DNA from: Akanthomyces muscarius
Taxonomy: Eukaryota; Ascomycota; Sordariomycetes; Hypocreales; Cordycipitaceae
Direction: 5' to 3'
NCBI RefSeq assembly: GCF_028009165.1
Contig: NW_026611615.1
Coordinates: 248,001 to 312,000, forward strand
DNA: 64,000 nt
Made by a program: the position numbers and the translations under genes
Shown here: positions 44,209 to 55,697 of the stretch, one piece after another
Layout: each line of letters starts with the position of its first letter
Numbering within the stretch: the stretch's first letter is position 1
The notes under the pieces: model-generated
What the model was told of the DNA's origin: nothing
The model's input: only the letters and a program-made list of their open reading frames with translations
The model's database searches: none

Positions 44209-45745
44209 CTAGCTGCGCTGGACGCCACGCTCAGCGCAGTACTTGTCAACTTCCTTCTGGAGAGTATCGCGCTGACGCAGAGCAGCCTCCATGACGTCCT
44301 CGGCGGTAGCGCCAAGGCCCTTGCCATCTTCCTGGCCAATCTTGTGGATGACAGCCATATCGTCAAGGACAGCGAAGAGCTGGTTGGGCAGCCAGGTGAC
44401 AATGGGGGAGCCACCAGTGGCCGTAGGGTGAGAGGTGCGCTTGAGAATGTACTCGCGAGCGAAGCACCAGTGACGCCAGCGGAAGTCGCGGACCTGGTTG
44501 AGGATCTGGAGCCAGAGGCTGCGAGTGATGCGGAGGAGATCGCGCTCCTCCTCGGTGGCGGGAGGGGTGGAGCCCTTGAGGCCGAGGGCAAAGTTGCGAA
44601 GGTTGAGCTCCTCGGAGCGCTCCTTGGCGAACAGGAGGAAAGCTTTGTGGTTGCTGGGGCGGTACTTGCGGAAGTCCTTGAGGATCTCGGTGAGGGGGGT
44701 TTCAGGCATGGGGACCTGAAGGAAGTTGTCCATGAGCGGCACCATCGAGTCGTTGGCTCCACTCTCGCCACGGAAAGACATGGGCTTGTTGTCGTTCAGA
44801 CCCTCATACACGACACCGTTGGGGAACATGGATTGAGAAGTGATGCCAAAGATGAAGGTGCGGAAGCTGGTGTACTCGGTAGGACGAGACTTTGCCCACA
44901 TGGTCTCCATGACGGCGTTGATCTTCTTCATGGCGCCGAGGATATCCTCAAGACCCTCGTTGAGGCCCTTGCGAAGCTCAGCAACATTGCCACCAGCGGC
45001 AGTCTTGGTGGCAGCCTCGAAGCTCTTCATGACACCGGCGACGAGAGGACCAGAGTTGCGGACCATGTCAATGTGGACGAGAACAAAGCCGGCCTCTGAG
45101 GAGTCGTGATGCAGACCGTGCTCAAAGGCGCGGACCAGACGCAGGTTGTCATACTCGAGACCCTTGGAGGGGTCCTCGAGCCGGTAGTTGAAGAGAGCGT
45201 ATGAGCCAGCGTACTCCATGAAGGGCTGGAAGCCGCAACTATATGATTATTAGTTCTATAGCCCTAACTGACAATGAGGTCGTGGTTTGGTCAACTTACA
45301 TCTCAGCACAGCGGGCAATCGGGTGGGCGATTTGCTTGGGCAGAGTCTGGCGACCGAGGCCGTACTCCTCACCACGGACAAAGCGCTCGTGGCATGGCTC
45401 AAGAAGATAGGCAGAGGCAAGGAAAGAGTAGTCACGGTAGAGGGCGTTCATGACAGGGAGGTTGTCCTTGTAGAGGTCCATTGCATCAGTCAGGTCAGGG
45501 AAGCTGCTGTCAACCTCGGGACCAAGCTTAGACTCAGCCAACAGACCGGGCTCGCCAGAGAGGGTCTTGACAGGCATGCGCTGAAGGATGGACTCGAGGG
45601 CCTCAAACTCTTTGGGAAGGGTAACGACAGGGTCGGCACGGGGAAGGAAGCCGCGGGTAGTGGAAACCATAAAGGCAGGCATGGAAGTGTCCTCGGGACG
45701 AGTGTCGTCGAGGACATTGAATGTGGAAGCACCAATGGAGCCCAT
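44209..45745 (-). CDS. bna2: Indoleamine 2,3-dioxygenase
   Basis: Two exons, 45745-45300 and 45238-44209, flank a 61-bp intron (GTAAGT..ATAG) and encode 491 aa. The start MGSIGAS lies inside a longer frame and has a CACAATG context. Family blocks include CGFQPFMEYAGSYALFNYR, FRGESGAND (the distal heme-pocket Ser/Gly-rich loop) and FRWRHWCFAREYI, with His at about 405 as the likely proximal heme ligand. The enzyme opens the indole ring of tryptophan to N-formylkynurenine, the first step of kynurenine and de novo NAD synthesis. An insertion (about 200-330) is typical of fungal IDOs. The gene is convergent with the siderophore transporter, with only 151 bp between the stops. Confidence 0.93.
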
Positions 45746-46970
45746 TGTGATGTGTGTTGGTGGGCGTGGTGGTGTAAGTAGTGATAGGTAAGATGCGGTG
45801 TGGGTTGGCTGAGACAAGAGTAGTGTGTGTGCTTAGGAGCGTGTAAGTGACTTGGTGTAAGTCGTGTAAGTGAAGAATGAAGAATAAAAGCAAAGAGATA
45901 GAGTATTCAACCAGTATGAAGCAACTTTGAATTCAAGGCCAAATTTACTGGATTTTTCTGGTGAATTTTTGAGTGAGAAGTAAAGTTCAAAAAACCTCAA
46001 CACCATGGCAGGGTCGTCGCGTCGCCTAAGTACTCTGTGGCCGGAACGATTTCCGGCCTCATGGAGCGGGGGACAAGTGGTCACGCCTGCATGACTTCTC
46101 CAGGGCTCCAAGCCCTTGCTAATCTGGGCATTCTAGACCCAACGAGAAATTAATGAAGCCCAAGATAACTGGCCTGCGTGGCTCGCGTTGCGACGGTCGG
46201 CAGATGGCCATGTCAGGATGAGGTCGTCACGGCCACCCACGCAAAAACACCACAGAACCAGCTCCCAGCAGAGACACGGAGTGAACTACCAGTTACTCCG
46301 ACAGATAAACAAGTTCGACTTAGGTTGGGCTGGCAGGCTGGAAAAGGCTATGCGGCCATGGCGTCCTGGACCGACACCCAACGCATCACTCTCACAATCA
46401 ACGCGACAACCAACTCTTGCCCCGGTTCTCACCACAACAGTTCACCACGGTCATGCTCGCCAATTCTCGACCTCGCACTGGCCCCCTCCAGGCTTTCTCC
46501 CTCCACCACGCTCCGGGGTACTCCATATCAGTATGTAGTCCACACCAAGTACAGCGCTAAGTCCACCGGGCTGGGGCAGACAAAGGACCAGTCATGATGC
46601 TCGCAGCGAGACAAGGGGTGGCGCATTTCCAAGGAGCGTCCGCTGGCTGGGTCATGCGGCCCACCCGATACCGAGTCTGCCCGGCCTGAAAAGCGGGGAT
46701 TCATTGGCCGGAATCGTTCCGGCCAACACACCATTACGGCCATCACGGCGCCGGATGCTGGCGTATTCCCAAGTCCGAGTTATCGGAGGGGCATCCTTGG
46801 CGCCCTGCTTATGAAAACTCTACACGTAATACGGTGCGCAGAATCTGCCGGCGCTCCGCACTTCGGAAGGATGCTGCATAGCGCTGCACTACATCTCCAC
46901 ATGAATAGATATATGGCGGTTCGCACTTTTGCAAAAACTCATGCAGGCATCCCGGTGCACAGGAGCACTT

Positions 46971-47274
46971 GGGATAGATCACACCAACGAGAACATTGCA
47001 TTTAGAAGTGGAAGGACAGAAATATATTTACCAACGGACATACTGTTGAAACTCATTTTTATTGAACAGCGAGCGGCTTGTAGAAATTAATAGTTGCTGA
47101 GTTGCAGTCGGGGCGCAAGCATAAATACTCGGGATACATCACATCACAAAGCACATCGCATTTTGAGTGTCGCGGAACAGAAATTTGTTTTGGCAACGGC
47201 CACACTTGTGGGCCTTGTTTTTATTGAAAGCGAGCGACGTGTCGAAATTAATAGTCCCGAGTTGCAGTTCGAGG
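46971..47274. repeat. Diverged tandem duplication, period 160 bp
   Basis: Segments 46971-47114 and 47131-47274 match in order: GGGATA-ATCACA, GCAT/CGCATTT-AG, GACAGAAAT, TTTTTATTGAA-AGCGAGCG, CGAAATTAATAGT/AGAAATTAATAGT and GAGTTGCAGT. They carry many substitutions and small indels, so the duplication is old. No terminal repeat or coding capacity is visible. Confidence 0.75.
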
Positions 47275-47360
47275 CATTGGTCTGGCCAGGCCGGTTATCG
47301 GGGCGCGCCGCCGCCTTTAGTGTGACCATGGCGCGTCCTTCCCGAATGCCGAACTTTATT

Positions 47361-47394
47361 CCTCCCACAAACGATTTCCTCCCACAAACGATTT
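47361..47394. repeat. 17-bp perfect tandem duplication
   Basis: CCTCCCACAAACGATTT occurs twice in direct succession. Confidence 0.95.
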
Positions 47395-47874
47395 CCAACA
47401 TAACGAGCGTAGAAAAAGAATGTCAAAAAAGGGATATACGCCGGATAAGAACCTGCAGGCCCGGCCTCGGCTGGAAATCCGGCGAAAAAACTGTATAACA
47501 ATATCGCGGGCCGAAGAAGCGCAACCCAAAAAGATGGTACCAGCCCATTTGCATGACAAAGAGAAACAACCTAGGCGGAACCTTGACGGCGCCACCCAAA
47601 CGAGAGGATTGACCTGAAGATAGGAAAGCTTGGTGCGAAGGAAGGCCCCAGGCATAAGGATACCCATACATAGGAAAAAAACATACAGGAAATACCCAGA
47701 ATTAGATGTACACTGTTAGACAAAGGAAATATTTCAAGCGAGTGGCGGGTAATGAAGAGCACAAGGCGATGTGAGCCGCTAGCACTGGCTAGCGGAATCA
47801 CACTCTCGCCCGAAGCAAATCATTCCAGTGAAAAAAAGGATACCCTCAACGCCAAAAAGAAATACAACTTTCAT

Positions 47875-49965
47875 CTAACACTGTTCATCTGCAACTGCGG
47901 TCCTGCCTCGCAGGGTGCGCACCGTCCGGAAACCACTCTGGCGCTTGTCAAGCGTGCCGTTGAAAAAGGCTGGGCGGGATACAAGAGCAGATGTGGTGGC
48001 GGTGGTGGCCTCTGGCTCCGTTGCCGCGCCGCCAGAGACACCACCGGTGCTGCTGGTTGTCGAGATTGCTGTGTCGCCGCCAGCTGCGGGGACGGTGATG
48101 GACACCGTAGACGTGGTAGTCGAGGTGCGCTTGGAGGGTTCCGAGACGGCCACCTTTTCTCCGAGAGCCGCAGCACTGCTGGACATGCTTTGCGGGGCAG
48201 ACGAGCTCTGCTTGTCGGTAGAAAGGGCTGTCGTGAATGGGGATGAGGTCATGGTCTGGGAGGTAGGCGCCGTGATATTCTTTTCGAGGAGAGGCTGGCT
48301 GCTAGCAGAAGTGGCGGACTTTGCACTGGATGAAGTGACGGTGCTGCTGCTAGTAGCGGAGCTGGCGGTGCTGCTTATCGCAGAGCTCGGAGTGCTGCTG
48401 GTTGCAGAGGGAAAGGTAATGTTCTTCTGATTCTGAGGCAGAATCGTGATGCTATCAGGGTCACTGAGCGAAATTCTGGTCGCGGTCGGAGTAATGGTCT
48501 TGACTTGTGCGGTCGAGCTGGAGCTTGACTGGTTGGTGGTGCTAGACGAGCTCGACGACACGGTAGTGTTGGATGAGCGAGTAGTGCTCGATGAGCTGGC
48601 GGAGCTTGATGAGCTCATAGAGCTCGACTCACTGCTACCAGAAGAAGACTCAGAAGAGGTCGGGGCAGTCGCGTTCTTCTGGAAAATGGGTGCGCCAGGG
48701 AGAGACCTGGAGGTATCATCATCTTGGACCAAACCGCCCTGCCCTGCAAGTGCAGCCGAGAGAGACGTGGTCCCTGGTCCAGTTGGAATGGCAGTACCAT
48801 TCTGGAGAAGATGTCCAGCAGAAGTAACCCGTTCAGGAATGGCAGTGTTGTTGAGGAACTTGCCATTGGATCCAGCCTTCGTGGCGGTGGGGCGAACATG
48901 AACAGTAATAGTCGAATAGCTTGTCGAAGTCATTGTCGTGGTAGTCGTCGTTTCGTCGTCGCTCTCTGATGGGCTGCCCTTGACTTTCGATCCCAGACCG
49001 GCGGTGGTGGCAGCGGGAAGAGAGGTAACACTGAGAGTGTGGCCGTCCAGCTTCACAGCGCCTTCATCGGCACTTGCCGAGCTTGGAGTAGCAAACTGCG
49101 ATTCTAGAGCGACGGCCTTTTCTGCAGCGGAATTGGCCGCACTCGACGAGTCCGTGGTGCCGCCGATACTCTCAGTGCCGCCAGCAGCACTGGTGGGAGA
49201 AGCGCTGTCCGTGCCGACGGAAACAGAGCCCTCCTTGAACACAGCAGCGCCACTGGGGAGCTGCTTTTCCTTCTTGCCACCAGAGACCGAGTCTAGGGTG
49301 CAGTTAGTGCTTCGGCGGAACAGGGGATGATCACTTACAGTCATGGAGCGGCGCTGCAGAGAGCCGCCTCCCAGGCGGTAAAGAAGATGCTCGGGGGCGC
49401 AGTCATCTTCGCCGTTACTACTTCCAGCGGACGATCCAGTATCCGAAGCGGTCGCGGATGGAGAGCTTCCTGACGAGGTCGAGCCGGACTGAGTTGAGCC
49501 TGAGCCAGTTGAACCAGAACCCGTCGAAGGGTCTTTGGCGGAAGAGTCCGAGTTGCTACCGCCGGACAATGGACCGGCAGAGGAGGAAGCATCGGGCGAA
49601 GAGGAGGCAGAGCCAACCGAGGCAGAATCAGACGCCGAGGGCTCGATGGCCTTGCTGTCCTTGTTCACCTTTTTACCATCGAGCAGGTCCTGCACCTCCT
49701 TCTCAAGAGCCTTGATGCGGTCGAGGATGGAGACTAGTCCGCTAGTGGGAACTTCGATAATGTCGGAGCGCTTGTGCTCCTCCACGATGCCGCGAGCTAC
49801 TTTGAGAGTACCGCTGAAGCGAACGAGGTCAGTCGTCGAAGAGCCGGCGAGACCACCGAGGTCACGCAGCTTCAAGACCCTGTGCGAGGCTGCGGCGGCA
49901 TCGACCGGCGACAGCAAGCTGCCAAGGCCGATGCCGATGCCGAGAAGCTTCTCAGGCAGGACCAT
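47875..49965 (-). CDS. Ser/Thr-rich secreted mucin-like protein
   Basis: One continuous frame encodes 696 aa from ATG 49965; the frame also runs 16 residues further upstream. The N-terminus (MVLPEKLLGIGIGLGSLLS) is signal-like, followed by a conserved-looking 80-residue head. This head contains a short coiled-coil (LVSILDRIKALEKEVQDLLDG). The remaining residues are Ser/Thr/Ala-rich with many N-glycosylation sequons. A recurring motif of the form F/L-x-K/Q-N-x-T-[AF]-P appears about five times. A perfect donor GTAAGT (49338) and CTAAC..CTAG (to 49293) lie inside, but removing those 46 bp would break the frame. A 66-bp alternative ending at AAG near 49273 would keep it. No GPI signal is evident; the last residues are VADEQC. 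Function unknown. Confidence 0.7.
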   Translation of the reverse strand: MVLPEKLLGIGIGLGSLLSPVDAAAASHRVLKLRDLGGLAGSSTTDLVRFSGTLKVARGIVEEHKRSDIIEVPTSGLVSILDRIKALEKEVQDLLDGKKVNKDSKAIEPSASDSASVGSASSSPDASSSAGPLSGGSNSDSSAKDPSTGSGSTGSGSTQSGSTSSGSSPSATASDTGSSAGSSNGEDDCAPEHLLYRLGGGSLQRRSMTVSDHPLFRRSTNCTLDSVSGGKKEKQLPSGAAVFKEGSVSVGTDSASPTSAAGGTESIGGTTDSSSAANSAAEKAVALESQFATPSSASADEGAVKLDGHTLSVTSLPAATTAGLGSKVKGSPSESDDETTTTTTMTSTSYSTITVHVRPTATKAGSNGKFLNNTAIPERVTSAGHLLQNGTAIPTGPGTTSLSAALAGQGGLVQDDDTSRSLPGAPIFQKNATAPTSSESSSGSSESSSMSSSSSASSSSTTRSSNTTVSSSSSSTTNQSSSSSTAQVKTITPTATRISLSDPDSITILPQNQKNITFPSATSSTPSSAISSTASSATSSSTVTSSSAKSATSASSQPLLEKNITAPTSQTMTSSPFTTALSTDKQSSSAPQSMSSSAAALGEKVAVSEPSKRTSTTTSTVSITVPAAGGDTAISTTSSTGGVSGGAATEPEATTATTSALVSRPAFFNGTLDKRQSGFRTVRTLRGRTAVADEQC

Positions 49966-51175
49966 GATGGTGAACGGTGCAAGTGACGAGCAGCCGTCGC
50001 TTCTCCGAGGCAAATTGTGACGCAGCAGTGGAAAGGGCTAGGTAGGTGGGTGTAAGTGAGGCGAAGGAGTAAAAGTAGAACTTGAAAGAAACGAAAAGGA
50101 AGAAAAATGCGTAGAAGGAAGCTGTCAATGAGAAAGGTTCAGAAATTCGAGCTAGTAGTGGCCCGGGTTGAAAAAGATGAAGAATAGTCTGAGAGAGCGG
50201 AATAGTACTGAACGCGCTCACCTATTTAACAGGTGCCTTCGTTGTGACTCCCAGCTTGGTGGTTGCTAGGCCAAGATGACGGAGCGCATTCCAGTCAGGC
50301 TGGACAATGCAGTGGTGCGCAGCAACGAATGAGTACTGACTGTGGAGTAGACTAGCATAGAGTAGTTCAATAAAGAGAATAAATGAGCCAATATTCCAAA
50401 AGGCGGAATGCAAGAAATTTAATTGAGACTGACGCTGGCTTGGCCACCCATCCTACTGGAAGCAGTCGGTGATGCACAGGCCTGGGCCAGCCGCCAAGAA
50501 AGTTGGCGCAATAACGCGGGATATGAGAGGGAAAAAGTTTAGAAAATATTTGTATTGCTAGCATCATTCTACTTTACTTCTAAAAAACTGATATTAATCG
50601 AGTCCGTTAGCATGCCGTTGTTGTAAACCCATCATTTGAGCGGTTGCTTTCCAGAGTGCTAGACCAGACATCAGAAGAAAATTCCGGATGATTTAATAGG
50701 AATCGATCTCCAGACGGGCCCATTTCCATCTCAGACTCTGCCGCCTGCCTTAGTGCGAGTTTCTCTCTTTCGTCTTTTATTGCTTTGCCGCTAACCTATT
50801 TACCGGTGTGTGAAATGAGATGCTGCTTCTCGATACCAAGGTGCAACTTCTCAGCGTCTCCCAAAAATGACAATCTCATTTTATCTTGTACCCAAGAATC
50901 GTAAATTATCTTCCTAGGTCCCTGATCAATGCTGATCGCCTATTTCATCGCTTCAAAGCGTAAACGCGTCGCAACTACCGGGTAGGCTAAGAAACGTCTT
51001 AGTCATCAGCTTGGTGGGCGCCGCCTTATCCAGGACCCTCTTTGCATTTTGCGGCGCCAAGTTTTGCGATAACCAGAATCGCGGTGGGCAAACTTTTTTT
51101 TTGCCATTCAAACGCAATAGCCACTTCAACGCCGGCAACTTCTTGTCTTTTTTTATACCCAATTCGAATCTCAAC
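49966..51175. other. Divergent intergenic region between the Ser/Thr-rich gene and CTP synthase
   Basis: It holds both promoters and leaders. A pyrimidine-rich stretch directly precedes the CTP synthase ATG. No gene is seen. Confidence 0.45.
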
Positions 51176-53740
51176 ATGAAGATCGTTCTTGTCAATGGTG
51201 GAGTCATCTCCGGTGTCGGCAAGGGTAAGAGGACTTTTCTCAACGGTTGCTTCACACGCGACGTGAATGGCGGGGAACTGTCATGGTGCTATCTCGACGG
51301 CAGCACTTATTCCGACGTCGCGTGTTTTCCCTTGCAGCAAGGCTAACAAAAATTATAGGCATCATTGGTACGAACGACCTATTGCGATTTGCGATTCAAC
51401 CACTAACAGTCACCGATCAATAGCCAGCAGTGCCGGTCTTTTACTGAAGACTATGGGCCTTCGCGTGACGGTACGGCATTTGACTCGTGCCTATATATCA
51501 CGGTTCTCACAAAAGTCATAGGCTCTCAAGATCGATCCTTACCTCAACACAGACGCTGGGCTGCTCAACCCTCTAGAGTATGTTCACCAAGGCGACGCGA
51601 CGCGATTGACTGACATTGACCGACTGTTAGGCACGGAGAGTGCTTCGTCCTGGCCGATGGTGGCGGTGAGTTGCCTGACGGACATTTATATGCGGCGCTT
51701 CTAATGCATGACAGAAACCGATCTCGATCTCGGCAACTACGAGCGGCATGTTTTACAATTTATCTCGAAAGCGGTCGACCTCGCTAACACACAGCAGTTA
51801 TCTTGGCATCCGTCTCAGCCGTGAAAGCAACATGACTACTGGAAAGATTTACGCCGAGGTTATTGTACGAACGATTGATCATGGACGAAATTAGCGACCT
51901 ATGGCTGATAACAAGTAGGAGAAGGAACGCCGTGGCGACTACCTGGGAAAAAGTAGGCTTTCAACGAAGTTTGGACCGCCAACAAAAGCTAACGAGATAC
52001 CTCTAGCTGTCCAGGTTGTCCCCCACATCACAAACGCCATCCAAGAAGGAATCGAGCGCGTTGCCAACACCCCTGTCGATGACTCGGGCGAGGCTCCCGA
52101 CGTGTGCATTGGTAAGTCGCTTGCGGAATAATTGCTTCGCGACCGTTCACTGACTGTATTTAGTTGAACTCGTAAGTTGAAGCCGACAAAATAAATGTAG
52201 TAAATCTTGATGTAGTCTAACGCTTCTTCAACAGGGTGGCACTGTTGGGTATGTACTAAGCCCACCATGCAGCTCTGCATTTACTAACAATGCGTAGTGA
52301 TCTCGAGTCCGGCCCTTTCACCGAGGCTCTTGTTCAGCTCAGACACAAGCTCGGCCGCCACAACTTTTTCAACATTTCCGTTTCATATGTCCCCATTATC
52401 AACAGCGAAGAGAAGACAAAGCCTACCCAGCACGCCATTAGACAAATGCGCAGCGCCGGTCTGATCCCTGATATGGTAGGCGCATTGATCCTCGTGACAC
52501 TGGCATTGCTAACGCGAGAAAGATTGCCTGCCGCTGTGAACGATCTCTCGACGACGCCACCATCAAGAAGATTGCCAGCAGCTGCCAAGTCGAATACGAG
52601 CAAGTTATTGGCGTTCGCGACATGGAGACCATCTACCAGGTTCCCCTGCTACTTCAAGAGCAGGGCCTTCAGCAGCTTCTGCAGGATGGCCTCGCACTGG
52701 ACAAGCTAACTGTGCCTCTGTCTCTGCTTCAGAAGGGCCAGGCCCTCTGGGACCTGTGGAAGAGGACTGTCACCCCCGAGCGCCACCTGCCGCGCATCAA
52801 CATCGTTCTGGTCGGAAAGTACGTCTCCTTCGACGACGCCTATCTGAGTGTCCACAAGGCCCTGGAGCACTCCACCATGCGCTGCGACCGCAAGCTAAAC
52901 CTCGTCTCGGTTGACTCTGAGCATCTGGAGAAGGACATGCAGCAGAAGGACCCTACAAAGTTCCACAATGCCTGGAAGGCTATTTGCGAAGCTGAGGGTA
53001 TCATTGTGCCCGGTGGCTTTGGTTCTCGCGGTGTCGATGGCATGATTGAGGCTACCAAGTACGCCCGCGAGCGCAAGATTCCCTTCCTAGGCATTTGCCT
53101 TGGCCTCCAGGTGGCTGTCATGGAATACGCTCGTCATGTCATGGGTATCAGTGATGCTATTTCGGAAGAAATGTCCCCTGAAGCAGACAACAAGGTCGTC
53201 ATTTTCATGCCGGAAGGCTCCAAGGAGTAAGTCGAGGTATTGGTAGAACGCTTCGTTGCATGTACTAACAACTGCAGGAAAATGGGTGGTACCATGAGAT
53301 TGGGAACCCGCACTTCTCACTTCAAGCCCGGGACGGAATGGAGTAAGCTGCGCGCCATGTATGGCGGAGCCGAGGTTGTTGAGGAGCGCCACCGTCATCG
53401 CTACGAGGTCAACCCCGAGTACATTGAGAAGCTGGACGCTGCTGGCCTGAGCCTCACCTCTCTGGACGACAAGGGCGAGCGTGTCGAGACCATCGAGATC
53501 AAGGATCACCCCTTCTTCGTCGGGTATGGACCCGCAAGACACCCATCCGACAAGTGTATACTTTGCTAACTTTTTTGCAGTCTGCAGGCTCATCCCGAGC
53601 TCACCAGCAAGGTGCTCAGCCCTTCGCCTGCTCTCCTGGGCTTCGTGGCTGCCAGCTCGGGCTGCTTCGACACCGTGGTCAAGACCATGACCCACAAGCA
53701 GGACGGCGCCAACGGAACCGGCGACGCCAGCCTCTTCTAA
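51176..53740 (+). CDS. ura7: CTP synthase, 15 exons
   Basis: Exons: 51176-51224, 51359-51367, 51424-51470, 51522-51577, 51631-51665, 51715-51745, 51798-51864, 51919-51952, 52007-52111, 52164-52171, 52235-52248, 52298-52475, 52523-53226, 53278-53523 and 53581-53740. They sum to 1743 bp, exactly 580 codons plus stop, matching the usual length. The N-terminal amidoligase domain has [37 protein letters not shown] and TKPTQHAIR. The C-terminal class I glutaminase domain has GGFGSRG, GICLGLQ with Cys403, and LQAHPELTS with His and Glu. The enzyme makes CTP from UTP using glutamine and ATP, the last step of pyrimidine synthesis. Exons of 9, 8 and 14 bp and one GC-AG intron are unusual. Confidence 0.93.
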
Positions 53741-54466
53741 TGGGCGCCACGATATTTGCAGCCTTTTCTGGATCTGGATTTGCGATTTCCAACTGCTCAT
53801 TCTTACTCTGATAGGTATAGACATTTTCTAGATTTACGAAACTACTTTGGATTTTCATGGATGGCGTTGGGTGCTTCAAAAAAGATAAAATGGCTCGAGA
53901 GACACTTGGATAGCTGCGCTCGGGGTTGGATGGTACAAGTAAAGTCGAATATAGAATAATACGTTTAAAAAAAACAAGGAAAATTCATCTCAAATTATTT
54001 CTCCAGACGAACATGTTTGCTACGCTTCTGTACGCCTTCGCAATCGATATCATAACCTGCCTGCATCCCGGCAAAATGAGTGATGCGGACAGCAGATGGC
54101 CTGCATTTACAATTAACGCCATGTACGCCGTGTTCACCTCGGGTGTATGGGGCACCTTGGATAGCTTGGTCGCTTATTGTCTTTGAACGTAAGTTTGTGT
54201 AGCAAGAACAACGCATGGCCCAATGCTCGGTCACGTCAATGTCGCGCAACGGCTGCCCGTTGGTCACTCAATAAGATCAGCTGAGCTGCGCCCTATTTGA
54301 TGCGGTAACTATCCTGTGCAATTCTAAATCATTGCTGATGCTTGCTACGCTGTTTAAAGCTGCGCGCTGGCGGGGCATCGCACAAGAAATTGGGCATATA
54401 TAGTTTTGTTCCTGGTGGCATTACCACCAGATCGTGGAGCTACGTAATCCAAAGTTTCTGAATACA
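53741..54466. other. Intergenic region
   Basis: It holds the CTP synthase 3' flank and the promoter of the 219-aa gene. No gene is seen. Confidence 0.45.
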
Positions 54467-55177
54467 ATGGAAATCGCTCAAGCTTTTGATCACGCCGCAT
54501 TCCATAGCCTCTCGTCTCTCTACGACGCAAATCGGGCTTTCCAAGCCAATGATGGCCTCGCATTCGTGGAGTCGAAGTTGAAGTCGCTTATTTTGCGCCA
54601 CAAAGTCTCAAGCCTTTTCGGCGTGGCTCTTCTTCATCGCCATTTTGATATGGAGAAAGACACCATTCTTGTCGAAAAGCAGGGAGTCTCCACTCCGTGG
54701 CAATACACCAGCGAAATGGCCAAACATGGCGGTAAGATCGTTCCAAACTCTTGGTTCGTCGACAACGGTCGGTGCCTTCCGTATGAGTTCAGTTTTGTGC
54801 CTTTTACAAAGCCAGAGCCGCCGGAGTTGAGCACGTATGCCTCATTTGCCACTGAGTATTTTCAACTGGTGGAAGCTGCCGGGCTCCAAGACCTGGTAGG
54901 TCTGCGACGCCTCTTCGGAGACGAAGGCACTGGGATGCTGGAGTGCACAGAAGGCAAAGCGAACATCATGTTTTCCAGCGATGAGGTACGTTAGCGCTCA
55001 TTTCGTGAAGTCGATTTTTTTTCTGACAAAGAAAAGGTTCCTGCAGATCGGCTGGAGAACGGAACGTCGACGCTGTGGTTCTTTGATGGACATCCTCCAT
55101 TCCGGATGTATAAATGCTCTTGTGTCGACACCAGTCCTACCAGCAATACGAACCATAACCATATTGATCGGAACTGA
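54467..55177 (+). CDS. Hypothetical protein, 219 aa
   Basis: Two exons, 54467-54985 and 55037-55177, flank a 51-bp intron (GTACGT..AAAG, no clear CTAAC). Exon 1 contributes 173 residues from MEIAQAFDHAAFHS and exon 2 adds 46. The splice joins SSDE to VPADRLENGTSTLWFF in phase 0. The protein has no signal peptide and no membrane span. It has a helical N-terminus (LAFVESKLKSLILRHKVSSLFGVALLHRHF) and a central Trp/Pro-containing part (NSWFVDNGRCLPYEFSFVPF). Such a protein may be widespread in related fungi, but I recognise no domain. It is co-oriented with the two genes downstream. Confidence 0.65.
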
Positions 55178-55697
55178 TCCAAAACGCAAAATGCTGGATC
55201 AGAATGGAGATTCCCGCTCCTACCGTAGCACCTAGTGCTTTCTTAGTATAGTTTTCTACAATATTTGCTCACTTCTACCCGCTGCTTTGATGCTTCGTAG
55301 ACAGCCGAACATGATGGCTTACCAGTCTCTACAAGTGCAGTCGGTTTTAAATCTTGCGAGATCATCTGTGTGGGCTTTGACCTGCCTGTTGGAACATCAA
55401 TCGAGAGAATGCAAGATAATGGCTGGGCGAGCAGAAACAGTTTACGCAACGGGAACGGGCCTTTCCTGACCCGTGACGTATTTATTGCTTGATATCAGAA
55501 GCCTCCTCGTGTCACCTCGCCTTTCACCCACACCCCACTTTGCTTCTGAAGCCTTCAGCATTGTACATAAATGGCGGTCAGGGCAGACGGTTTATTTGCC
55601 TACTCGAATGAGCTGGTTTGGCCTTCTCCAACCTTCGACTAGTCCACGGTCCACGATCCCACACTATTAACGTCGATACATTCGCACCATCGCAGCT
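55178..55697. other. Intergenic region
   Basis: It lies between the 219-aa gene and the APH-type gene. A 23-codon frame just upstream (from about 55570) ends in TAG and cannot be joined in frame to the downstream gene. Confidence 0.45.

Larger units (their letters stand above)
45746..47874. other. Intergenic region with a diverged duplication
   Basis: About 2.1 kb lie between IDO and the 3' end of the Ser/Thr-rich gene. It contains the roughly 160-bp direct repeat at 46971-47274 and a 17-bp tandem repeat at 47361. The open frames here (for example 46178-46597) have no family features. Confidence 0.45.

Noticed and set aside
49293..49338. Perfect-looking 46-bp intron in the Ser/Thr-rich gene
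   Set aside because: Removing it would shift the frame away from the long Ser/Thr-rich sequence, so it was not used in the model.
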